Assembly: GCF_934277605.1 (NCBI RefSeq)
Contig: NZ_CAKQVD010000036.1
Coordinates: 1-19,136 of the forward strand
Length of the DNA: 19,136 nt
Reading direction: 5' to 3'
Origin: an uncultured Anaerotignum sp.
GTDB lineage: Bacteria; Bacillota; Clostridia; Lachnospirales; Anaerotignaceae
Shown: one piece after another, positions 12,782 through 19,136 of the stretch
Numbering within the stretch: position 1 is the first letter of the stretch
Layout: every line of letters starts with the position of its first letter
Translations under genes and position numbers: made by a program
Notes under the pieces: generated by a model
What the model was told of the DNA's origin: nothing
The model's input: the letters and a program-made list of their open reading frames with translations, nothing else
The model's database searches: none

Positions 12782-14305
12782 TTAAAAATCCACCTCGAAG
12801 CTATACACCTCTTGACCTACTACCCAGCTTGTTTCCTTCGCAGTGCCGTCAACAGGCAAAATCATTTTGAAGTATCTCTCTTTTACGCCAATACTGCTAT
12901 ATCTTACCCAGCTTTCTTCATCCCTTCTTTCGGTCAGCGGCTTTTCTCTCTGCCCGATATTGATTGCATAAAGCGCTCCATTATAATCCTCAGCAAAATC
13001 TGTTTTCAGTTTGCCACGATAGAGCAGTTCATTTGTTTTTGCATCCGTCACTGTAATCTCATACCCATCAATCATATATCCGAAATAATCCGCCGCAATA
13101 TGCTCCGGCTTCGTGCCATCCAGCTTCAGCACCTTTCCATCCTGCACATCTACATATTCCGCACCGCCGTCTATCGCAATCTGTGCAATGGATTTCTCCT
13201 GCACAACGAAGCATTTTGTGCCTTCTACCCGTTGATGAACCGTGCCGTCCTCATCCTCTTGGAAGGTTTTGTTCAGATTCAGCCAAAGCACCAAGCCATC
13301 CGCACGCTGCAGCATCTTGACAAAGTCAATCTTATATTCCGATACCTTCTGCACGCCTGTTTCCAGACGATCCAGCAGCTTGCCCTTGGTATCATACAAT
13401 TCCAGAATCAGTGCATCCTGCTCCGTTCTTGCCAGAAGCAGCTGATTATCGCCTGCCTTTTCCAGCGAAAGAATGCGATTTTCTGCATTGACGGAAAAGG
13501 TCTGCAATGACTCTGCCTTGCCATACTGCTTTGTGGAATAGAGTGCATCCTCGTCACTATAGGGAAAATCTTCCATACCATCCTTCGGGATACGGAAAAT
13601 CGAAACCTCTCCCTGCCCATCTGCACCCGTTCGGGGAATGGCATACCTCGCATCGTCCATCTTTACGGTACAAAGAACAACCTCATTCCTGCCGTCAAAC
13701 CAAGAGGATAGATGCGTTGTATCTCCCTGCTTTACCTTCGCAGCCTGATATTCCCCACCTTTTAATTGCAAGCCTGTAAAGAAACGGGTTTCTTCGCCGG
13801 TATAATTTCTGACTTTGCCGTAAACATCCAATGCATCGGCAGTCACGCCCTGTACGGTATTCCCATCGAAATATTCTCCGAGATATTCTCTGGTACTCTC
13901 CGATAAATCCTCCAAATTGGAAAGCCTGCGGACATTGGCATCCTTGGATGGTGCAAACTCTGTATCCGAAAAATAATCAGAACGCTCCAAGCTTCTTTTT
14001 TTGAAATATCTGCTGATACCCTTGCTTCCGTCTCGCTCCTGTCGGATGATATAGCGCATTTCATCATCTGTAGCGGCGTAGTATTTTGTTTTCAGCTCGC
14101 CATTCTGCCATGTATAGTAAATCTGTCCGTTATCATCCCCTGCAAGCCCTTCAAAGGCAAAGGCATTGAGAGCGGTTCTGTCGCCTTCGATATCCTCTAT
14201 TTCAAATACGCCGTTATCCTTCGCCGCAAACATATAGCCCCAGAAAACCACAACCGCAAGAGCGGCGCAAAGGATAACCTCCAACACACGATTTCGTTTT
14301 TTCAT
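12782..14305 (-). CDS. Membrane-anchored extracytoplasmic protein of unknown function in the ABC operon
   Basis: I do not recognise a family for this 507-residue protein. It has a basic N-terminus (KKRNR) and one hydrophobic segment at about residues 8-27 with no lipobox and no clear signal peptidase site, so it is probably a signal-anchored protein with a large outer domain. The rest is rich in beta-strand-like stretches, Asp, Glu and Tyr, with repeated short blocks such as DGTKPEH, LDRLETGVQKVSEY and DNQLLLARTEQD that suggest a beta-propeller-like or sensor fold, but I cannot assign one. AAGGAGGGG lies 7 nt before the ATG. It stands between the membrane subunit and the ATPase, so it may be a sensor, substrate receptor or accessory subunit of that transporter. 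Confidence 0.85.
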   Translation of the reverse strand: MKKRNRVLEVILCAALAVVVFWGYMFAAKDNGVFEIEDIEGDRTALNAFAFEGLAGDDNGQIYYTWQNGELKTKYYAATDDEMRYIIRQERDGSKGISRYFKKRSLERSDYFSDTEFAPSKDANVRRLSNLEDLSESTREYLGEYFDGNTVQGVTADALDVYGKVRNYTGEETRFFTGLQLKGGEYQAAKVKQGDTTHLSSWFDGRNEVVLCTVKMDDARYAIPRTGADGQGEVSIFRIPKDGMEDFPYSDEDALYSTKQYGKAESLQTFSVNAENRILSLEKAGDNQLLLARTEQDALILELYDTKGKLLDRLETGVQKVSEYKIDFVKMLQRADGLVLWLNLNKTFQEDEDGTVHQRVEGTKCFVVQEKSIAQIAIDGGAEYVDVQDGKVLKLDGTKPEHIAADYFGYMIDGYEITVTDAKTNELLYRGKLKTDFAEDYNGALYAINIGQREKPLTERRDEESWVRYSSIGVKERYFKMILPVDGTAKETSWVVGQEVYSFEVDF

Positions 14306-14318
14306 ATTGCACCCCTCC

Positions 14319-15167
14319 TTATAAATCGGTTCGCTTGCCGAACTCCTGCGCGATGGAATCCTGCCACCAGATTGCCGCCACTAAGCCGATTGTGCCGAGA
14401 ATCAGTTGTCTGCCAATGGGTGCCTCATAATATGTAGAGGTGACATATCGGATCGCATCATGCAGATACAGATAGCCGCCGCACAGAAGCATCGCACTAC
14501 TGCCAAGCACAGCGGTCACTTTGTTTTCCGTCCAAAAGCCTGCAAAGAAAATGCCTGTAAAGATTAAGGCAAAGCCGCCCAATGCAGGCACAACCCTCCA
14601 GACAGAGGAAGGAAAGACCATATCCAGAAAAATGCTTCTGTGGAATGCGAGAAACAGCCCATTCGTCCGAGAAACATCCAAGCCTGTGACGATATTGTCC
14701 CTCGTCAGAACGAAAATTTCCTTTGCCGCCTGCATTTTATAGAAGGACATCAGCGGAAAATACGCCGCCACCATAAGCACCAGCCACAAAAGATAATACA
14801 GTGCCACTGCCGCCCCTGCAGAAAGTACAAAGGCAAGATAAACCTCGTGCCGCTTCATCGGCAGAAGAAGCATGGTATAAATTCCCTTGCCGTTTGTGGA
14901 AAAGCCTTTGATTTGCACGAAAATCCCAATCAGAATCAAAACCAGACCAAGCGCGAACAAAATCGCCAACAGGCTATGGTCAATTACCATATCATAAGAG
15001 CGAAACGCTTTGGAATAATAATCATAATCCTTCGCCGTTCCTGTCGGCATTGCGGCGGCAATGAGAAAGCACACCGCCAAAATCATGCTGACAACTGTGA
15101 TTTTCTTCGTCCATTTCTGCCACAGCCACCCATATAAATAATTACTCAGCTTCCATACATTTTTCAT
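14319..15167 (-). CDS. Probable ABC transporter membrane subunit
   Basis: A 282-residue integral membrane protein with about six hydrophobic segments, near residues 24-41, 66-86, 110-137, 192-211, 219-235 and 254-268. No enzyme motif is seen. The topology and gene order (after a YtrA-type regulator, before an ABC ATPase) fit an ABC-2-like permease. The ATG at 15165-15167 overlaps the regulator stop by 4 nt (ATGA), so translation is coupled. An in-frame ATG five codons upstream sits almost on top of the AGGAGG and is less likely. The ATPase motif needed for transport is supplied two genes downstream. The pairing is inferred from the operon, not from a recognised family signature. Confidence 0.78.
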   Translation of the reverse strand: MKNVWKLSNYLYGWLWQKWTKKITVVSMILAVCFLIAAAMPTGTAKDYDYYSKAFRSYDMVIDHSLLAILFALGLVLILIGIFVQIKGFSTNGKGIYTMLLLPMKRHEVYLAFVLSAGAAVALYYLLWLVLMVAAYFPLMSFYKMQAAKEIFVLTRDNIVTGLDVSRTNGLFLAFHRSIFLDMVFPSSVWRVVPALGGFALIFTGIFFAGFWTENKVTAVLGSSAMLLCGGYLYLHDAIRYVTSTYYEAPIGRQLILGTIGLVAAIWWQDSIAQEFGKRTDL

Positions 15168-15544
15168 ACCTTGTCCCCCCATTCCTCCTGCAACAGCTTT
15201 GTTACCGTTTCCAATGTCAAACCGTTTTCCTTTGCCTGTGCGACAAAATCCGCCACCAAGCCTGCGGTCAGCTCACGCCGCAGCCCTGCAAAAACAGTAT
15301 CATCCCAATGAATGACGCTGACGGCATGGGGCGGTGTTTCTATGATTTTTTCCTCCTCCATCAGCCGAAATGCCTTCTGCACCGTATTGGGATTGATTTT
15401 CAGCATTGCCGCAAGCTCTCTGCGGGAGGGAAGGGATTCGCCCTTTTCCGCCGCTCCCGTAAAAATCTGCCGCTTCACGAAGGAAACAATCTGCACATAG
15501 ACCGGCTCTGTGGTATTCAATTCCAGCTTGCTAAAATCAAGCAC
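15164..15544 (-). CDS. GntR-family transcriptional regulator, YtrA type
   Basis: A 126-residue repressor-like protein. It has a GntR winged helix-turn-helix: EPVYVQIVSFVKRQIFTG, then ESLPSRRELAAMLKINPNTVQKAFRLMEEEKIIE. The C-terminal region of only about 50 residues is too short for the effector domain of FadR or HutC types and marks the YtrA subfamily, whose members control adjacent ABC transporters. A TTG six codons upstream is in frame, but it lies in the AGAGGAGGG ribosome binding site. The GTG at 15542-15544, 6 nt after that site, is preferred. It heads the transporter operon and probably represses its own promoter through two palindromes at 15564 and 15593. Confidence 0.92.
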   Translation of the reverse strand: MLDFSKLELNTTEPVYVQIVSFVKRQIFTGAAEKGESLPSRRELAAMLKINPNTVQKAFRLMEEEKIIETPPHAVSVIHWDDTVFAGLRRELTAGLVADFVAQAKENGLTLETVTKLLQEEWGDKV

Positions 15545-15563
15545 AGCCTTCCCTCCTCTCAAC

Positions 15564-15583
15564 TGTATTACTCATGTGATACA
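15564..15583. promoter_or_regulatory. YtrA-type operator, proximal copy
   Basis: TGTATTAC-TCAT-GTGATACA is a 20-bp inverted repeat with one mismatched pair, located between the transcription start and the ribosome binding site of the GntR gene. It is the partner of the site at 15593-15612, with centres 29 bp apart. Confidence 0.75.
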
Positions 15584-15592
15584 CTTCTTAAC

Positions 15593-15612
15593 TGTATTAT
15601 AGACATAATACA
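15593..15612. promoter_or_regulatory. YtrA-type operator, promoter copy
   Basis: TGTATTAT-AGAC-ATAATACA is a perfect 20-bp inverted repeat overlapping the -10 and spacer of the GntR operon promoter. Binding here would directly block RNA polymerase. Confidence 0.8.
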
Positions 15613-15625
15613 CTTCCTTTGTCAA
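15596..15625 (-). promoter_or_regulatory. Promoter of the GntR-ABC operon
   Basis: Both hexamers are perfect consensus on the minus strand: TTGACA (15620-15625) and TATAAT (15596-15601), with an 18-bp spacer. Such a strong promoter needs a repressor, which fits the overlapping operator and the first gene of the operon. Confidence 0.9.
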
Positions 15626-15660
15626 TCCCCTTCAAAAATTTGTAGGAATTTTCCAGCCAC

Positions 15661-15697
15661 AAAAAAACGACCTGACAAGCAATCTGTCAGATCGTTT
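15661..15697 (-). terminator. Terminator after the cardiolipin synthase gene
   Basis: On the minus strand AAACGA and CTGACA pair with their complements TGTCAG and TCGTTT (stem 15665-15697 with one internal mismatch), followed by TTTTTTT (15661-15667). It lies 12 nt after the cardiolipin synthase stop. Confidence 0.88.
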
Positions 15698-15709
15698 CAA
15701 ACATCTTTT

Positions 15710-17290
15710 TTACATCAGCGGTGCCAGCCATTTCAGCAGCCAGCCCTCAACCCGCAGCAGCAGTGTGCCTTTTTTGCGGTTTTCCAAGGTAACCTCTTGG
15801 CATTTTTCCAATGTTTTTTGGAAATCAGCCTCAATTTTCGCAATCTCCTCCACCTGAAACAGGAAGGCCGCACATTCAAAATGCAGATATAAACTGCGAT
15901 AATCCAAATTGATGGTACCCACCACCGCCTTTTCATCATCACTCGTAAACACCTTTGCATGCACAAAGCCGGGTGTATATTCAAAAATCCGCACCCCTGC
16001 CTTCAGCAGCTCTTTATAATGGCTCTTTGCCAACGCAAACGCAAATTTCTTATCGGGGATATGCGGCAAAATCAGCTTCACATCCACCCCACGCTTTGCC
16101 GCAAAGGTCAGTGCCGCAATCATGCTTTGGTCGATAATCAAATACGGCGTCATAATATGCACATATTTCTTCGCACGGTTCAAAATATCCATATAAACCG
16201 TTTCCCCGACCAATTCATCATCAAAGGGGCTGTCCCCATAGGGCATCACAAAGCCCTTTGCCTGCGGGCCCTCCTGCACCCTCTGCAAATATTTTTCATA
16301 CTCCGGCTTTTTCTCCGTCACGTTCCACATCTGCAAAAACATCATCGTCAGCCCTTGCACCGCATCGCCCTTCAGCATTACCGCCGTGTCCTTCCAATGC
16401 CCATGCTTTTCCACACGGTTGATGTATTCATCCCCAATGTTCACGCCGCCCGTAAAGCCAACCTTCCCATCAATCACCAAAATCTTTCTGTGGTCACGGT
16501 TGTTGTAATGCGTGGAAAGAATCGGGCGAATCGGGGCAAACATCTTGCACTGAATCCCCTTCGCCTGCAATGCCTCCGGATAATGATAGGGCAAATCAAA
16601 CATTGCACAGGTTCCGTCATACATTACCCGCACCTCAACGCCGTCCTTTGCCTTTCTCTCCAGAATTTCCAAAATCCGCTCCCACATATAGCCTTCCTTC
16701 AGGATAAAATATTCCATGAAAATGAACTGCTCCGCCTGCTCCAATTCCCGCAGCATTGCCGCAAATTTATCCTCGCCCAGTGGGAAAAATTCCACCTCTG
16801 TCTTTTGATAAATGGCAAAATTCCCTTTTTTCCGCACATATCTTGCCAGCTGTGCCGTCCCGATATCCTCCTGCTCCAAGGCACGCAAAACCGCCTCATC
16901 CTGCTGCACAAATTGCTCCGTCTGCTTATAAACCGCATCCAACCGCTTTGCCAACAGGCGATAGCCCGGCTGCAATTCCACATATAAATAAAGTGCCGCA
17001 CCTGTCAAGGGCAGCAGCAGTGTAATCACAGTCCACATCAGCTTAGATTCGGGTGCTGTTTCCTTGTTCAAAATCAGCAGCACAATCCCAAGCCCCAGCA
17101 CCATATAGCCGCCAAAAAACATGGGGATATAGGGGCGAAAAAAATTCACAACGCCGCCCATCAGAATAATCTGCGCCAGAAACGAAACCGCAATCACTGC
17201 CGTTCTGCCATAAATCACACGCATGGCACCCTTGCGCCCCGTCTGAAAAACAACGTTATGCTCCAACATCCTTTTTCCTTCCGCACTCAT
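15710..17290 (-). CDS. cls: Cardiolipin synthase (phospholipase D superfamily)
   Basis: This membrane enzyme joins two phosphatidylglycerol molecules to make cardiolipin. The 526-residue protein has hydrophobic segments at about 29-48, 53-74 and 85-104, then two PLD half-domains. The first HKD motif is HRKILVID (His267, Lys269, Asp274) followed by FTGGVNIGDEY, and the second is HAKVFTSD (His444, Lys446, Asp451) followed by VGTINLDYRS. Length and layout match bacterial cardiolipin synthases. The ATG at 17288-17290 overlaps the upstream synthetase stop (ATGA), but its ribosome binding site is weak. An ATG seven codons later (17267-17269) has GGAAGGA 6 nt upstream and may be the true start. It forms an operon with the small alarmone synthetase. 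Confidence 0.94.
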   Translation of the reverse strand: MSAEGKRMLEHNVVFQTGRKGAMRVIYGRTAVIAVSFLAQIILMGGVVNFFRPYIPMFFGGYMVLGLGIVLLILNKETAPESKLMWTVITLLLPLTGAALYLYVELQPGYRLLAKRLDAVYKQTEQFVQQDEAVLRALEQEDIGTAQLARYVRKKGNFAIYQKTEVEFFPLGEDKFAAMLRELEQAEQFIFMEYFILKEGYMWERILEILERKAKDGVEVRVMYDGTCAMFDLPYHYPEALQAKGIQCKMFAPIRPILSTHYNNRDHRKILVIDGKVGFTGGVNIGDEYINRVEKHGHWKDTAVMLKGDAVQGLTMMFLQMWNVTEKKPEYEKYLQRVQEGPQAKGFVMPYGDSPFDDELVGETVYMDILNRAKKYVHIMTPYLIIDQSMIAALTFAAKRGVDVKLILPHIPDKKFAFALAKSHYKELLKAGVRIFEYTPGFVHAKVFTSDDEKAVVGTINLDYRSLYLHFECAAFLFQVEEIAKIEADFQKTLEKCQEVTLENRKKGTLLLRVEGWLLKWLAPLM

Positions 17291-17961
17291 TCCCGATTCG
17301 CCTCAATTCGATCTCTCAATGCCTGCATCCGCAAATCCAGCTGACTGCTCACCTCGGCACATTTCTGCAATTCCTTGGAAATTTCATCCGCATTTTCGAT
17401 ATTCCTTTTATATTTCAGCTTATGCTCCAGGCTTGCCCAAAAATCCATGGCAATCGTGCGGAACTGCACCTCAACCTTCATATTTTTCTTTTCATTCGAT
17501 AAAAAAATCGGAATTTCCAAAATCAAATGCAGGCTTCTGTATCCATTCGGCTTCGGGTTGATGATATAATCCTTTACCTCAAGCACCCGAATATCATCTT
17601 GGTCTGTCAGCATTTTTGCCGTTGCATAAATATCATCGGGGAAGGAGCAAATCACACGAATCCCTGCCACATCCGCAAGGTTTTCCTCAATCCCCTTCAC
17701 GCTGATTTCATAGCCCTTTCTTTTCAGCTTTTCTATAATACTCTTGGGCGTTTTGATTCTGCTCTTAATTGATTCAAAAGGATTTCGGTTATTCTTCATG
17801 GCAAATTCGGCATTCAGCACATTCAGCTTTGTCTGCACCTCCATCAATGCACATCTGTATTGCATCATCAATTCCATGAACGCATTTGCCTGCATAATTA
17901 AGCCCTCCGGAAAGCCGGATGCCACCAATGCCTCCAAATCAATCACTTTATCCAATTCCAT
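17287..17961 (-). CDS. Small alarmone synthetase (RelQ/SAS1-like GTP pyrophosphokinase)
   Basis: A 224-residue single-domain (p)ppGpp synthetase without a hydrolase domain. Motifs in order are SRIKTPKSI (about 67-75), LADVAGIRVIC (95-105), VKDYIINPKPNGYRSLH (129-145, with the G-loop Tyr141) and VEVQFRTIAMDFWASLEHKLKYK (from 163, with the catalytic Glu). The long C-terminal helix and PKPNGYRSLH loop make it closer to the RelQ/YjbM group than the synthetase at 4141-4932. The ATG has AAGGAGG upstream with its own TAGACA/TATACT promoter. Its stop overlaps the first possible start of cls by 4 nt, so membrane lipid synthesis and alarmone production are coexpressed here. Confidence 0.92.
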   Translation of the reverse strand: MELDKVIDLEALVASGFPEGLIMQANAFMELMMQYRCALMEVQTKLNVLNAEFAMKNNRNPFESIKSRIKTPKSIIEKLKRKGYEISVKGIEENLADVAGIRVICSFPDDIYATAKMLTDQDDIRVLEVKDYIINPKPNGYRSLHLILEIPIFLSNEKKNMKVEVQFRTIAMDFWASLEHKLKYKRNIENADEISKELQKCAEVSSQLDLRMQALRDRIEANRE

Positions 17962-17988
17962 TCTTCCGCCTCCTTTTTCATTCTGTTA

Positions 17989-18017
17989 AGTATAGCATAT
18001 CCGAGTATTCTTGTCTA
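17989..18017 (-). promoter_or_regulatory. Promoter of the alarmone synthetase-cls operon
   Basis: Minus-strand TAGACA (18012-18017) and TATACT (17989-17994) are separated by 17 bp, each matching consensus at five of six positions. The start codon is about 28 nt past the -10. Confidence 0.75.
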
Positions 18018-18037
18018 TTTTTGTCATTTTTCCACGC

Positions 18038-18067
18038 AAAAAAGGACTCTCCCAAACGGGAGAGTCC
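18038..18067 (-). terminator. Terminator after etfA
   Basis: GGACTCTCCC (18044-18053) and GGGAGAGTCC (18058-18067) form a perfect 10-bp stem with a 4-base loop. On the minus strand it is followed by TTTTTT (18038-18043). It lies 34 bp after the etfA stop and ends that transcript before the next promoter. Confidence 0.93.
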
Positions 18068-18101
18068 GAAATCGCTTATGCGAATAACCAATCGGTTTTC
18101 A

Positions 18102-19136
18102 TTAGCTGTTTGCTTTTGCTGCTTTGTATTTTCTTACAGCGTCAGCCAGTTTAGGCAGAATCTGCTTCAGATCGCCAACGATACCCAGGTCAGCTACTTC
18201 AAAAATAGGAGCGGATTCGTTCTTGTTGATAGCGATGATCAGTTCGGAGTTTTCCATACCTGCAACGTGCTGGATAGCACCGGAAATACCGCATGCCATG
18301 TACAGGTCGGGACGTACTGTCTTACCTGTCTGACCAACCTGTCTGTCTTTTTCAATCCAGCCAGCGTCTACACATGCTCTGGAAGAACCAACTTCTGCAC
18401 CCAGTGCATCAGCCATATCTCTGATTACATCGAAGCCTTCTGCGGAACCAACACCACGGCCACCGGAAACAATCAGTTTTGCTTCTGTCAGGTCAACGGA
18501 TTTCTTGTCGGATTTAACAGCTTCAACGATTTCAACGTTCATGTCTGCTGCTGTGAAATCTACCTTGAATTCAACCAGTTCGCCTTTTCTTGTTTCGTCC
18601 TTTGTGATCATTTTCATAACACCGGGACGTACAGTTGCCATCTGGGGTTTTGTTCTGGGGCACATCAGTGTTGCCATGATGTTACCACCGAAAGCAGGAC
18701 GAGTCATCAGCAGAGCTCTTTCGGGTGTTGCGTTACCCATTGCTGCTTCTTTTTCCAGTTCTTCTTCTGTCTTAGCCATTCTCAGACCTGTTGTATCTGC
18801 AACCAGACCTGTTTTTACACGAGATGCTACACGGGGAGCAACGTCACGGCCGATGGAAGAAGCACCAAACAGCATGATTTCGGGATCAAATGCTTTGATA
18901 ACTTCGCAAACAGCCTTTGTGTAAGGTTCTGTTACATAGTCTTTCAGCATGGGATCGTCAACCAGAACAACCTTGTCAGCGCCATAGTGGAAGATTTTGT
19001 CAACTTCGCCTTTGATATCGTGACCCAGCAGTACTGCTACTACGTCATCCTTCAGATCTTCTTTCAGTCTTGTAGCTTCACCAACAAGTTCCAGACCTAC
19101 GTTCTGAACCTTGCCGTATCTCTGTTCCATTACTAC
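18102..19136 (-). CDS. etfA: Electron transfer flavoprotein subunit alpha, 5' end outside the window
   Basis: The alpha subunit of the heterodimeric flavoprotein that passes electrons between acyl-CoA dehydrogenases or bifurcating partners and other carriers. The C-terminal FAD domain is clear: LIVSGGRGVGSAEGF, GSSRACVDAGW, RQVGQTGKTVRPDLYMACGISGAIQHVAGM and INKNESAPIFEVADLGIVGDL. The first ATG in the frame is at 19128-19130, but the frame stays open to the window edge (codons for Val-Val precede it), and family members have roughly ten further residues ending in a WVV/AEQR-like strand. So the true start is outside. The codon choice is visibly different from most neighbours, as expected of a highly expressed fermentation gene. 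etfB or a dehydrogenase gene probably lies upstream beyond the window. Confidence 0.94.
   Translation of the reverse strand, partial: VVMEQRYGKVQNVGLELVGEATRLKEDLKDDVVAVLLGHDIKGEVDKIFHYGADKVVLVDDPMLKDYVTEPYTKAVCEVIKAFDPEIMLFGASSIGRDVAPRVASRVKTGLVADTTGLRMAKTEEELEKEAAMGNATPERALLMTRPAFGGNIMATLMCPRTKPQMATVRPGVMKMITKDETRKGELVEFKVDFTAADMNVEIVEAVKSDKKSVDLTEAKLIVSGGRGVGSAEGFDVIRDMADALGAEVGSSRACVDAGWIEKDRQVGQTGKTVRPDLYMACGISGAIQHVAGMENSELIIAINKNESAPIFEVADLGIVGDLKQILPKLADAVRKYKAAKANS

Noticed and set aside
15545..15562. TTG-initiated N-terminal extension of the GntR regulator
   Set aside because: The extension is encoded by the AGAGGAGGG ribosome binding site itself; the GTG at 15542-15544 is correctly spaced.
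15959..16987. 342-codon plus-strand frame opposite cardiolipin synthase
   Set aside because: Antisense to both HKD motifs of an intact gene; product is His/Gln/Leu-rich with no family signature.

Overview
The window reads as chromosomal DNA of an anaerobic, moderate-GC member of the Bacillota, probably Clostridia. The evidence is strong AGGAGG-type ribosome binding sites, sigma-A-like promoters with 17-18 bp spacers, intrinsic terminators, two Firmicutes-type Feo iron uptake systems with small Cys-rich partners, DUF2325 and DUF3793 proteins, small alarmone synthetases, a YtrA-type GntR regulator and an EtfA of the clostridial kind. A Lachnospirales or Anaerotignum-like host is only a guess. 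I saw no rRNA, tRNA, IS element, phage gene or CRISPR array.

Layout from left to right. (1) Positions 4-3292, minus strand: an aromatic amino acid operon, aroF (DAHP synthase), tyrA (prephenate dehydrogenase) and aroB (3-dehydroquinate synthase). It is preceded by an unlisted 25-residue leader peptide rich in Tyr and Phe and by mutually exclusive antiterminator and terminator hairpins, the hallmarks of ribosome-mediated attenuation. (2) 3435-5005, minus strand: a small alarmone synthetase followed by a metallophosphoesterase. (3) 5151-6616, plus strand: a DUF2325 protein, a DUF3793 protein and a flavodoxin, with GTTAG-N6-CTAAC palindromes at the promoter and between the first two genes. (4) 6758-9376, minus strand: feoA1, feoB1 and a small Cys-rich protein, convergent with the flavodoxin operon and sharing a bidirectional terminator. 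(5) 9424-11971, minus strand: a second feoA2, feoB2 and Cys-rich protein set with a near-copy of the feoA1 promoter. (6) 12031-15625, minus strand: a GntR regulator, a membrane protein, a large membrane-anchored protein of unknown function and an ABC ATPase, behind a consensus promoter carrying twin palindromic operators. (7) 15661-18017, minus strand: a second small alarmone synthetase translationally coupled to a cardiolipin synthase. (8) 18102 to the window edge, minus strand: most of etfA, whose start lies outside the window.

The most interesting points are the aromatic leader/attenuator; the shared GTTAG-N6-CTAAY operator that joins the DUF2325-DUF3793-flavodoxin operon to the feo1 operon as one probable metal regulon; two architecturally different FeoB proteins side by side; and an unexplained four-half-site TGTCCG/CGGACA array between the divergent alarmone synthetase and iron-operon promoters. 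Assignments rest on reading motifs by eye; no database search was run.
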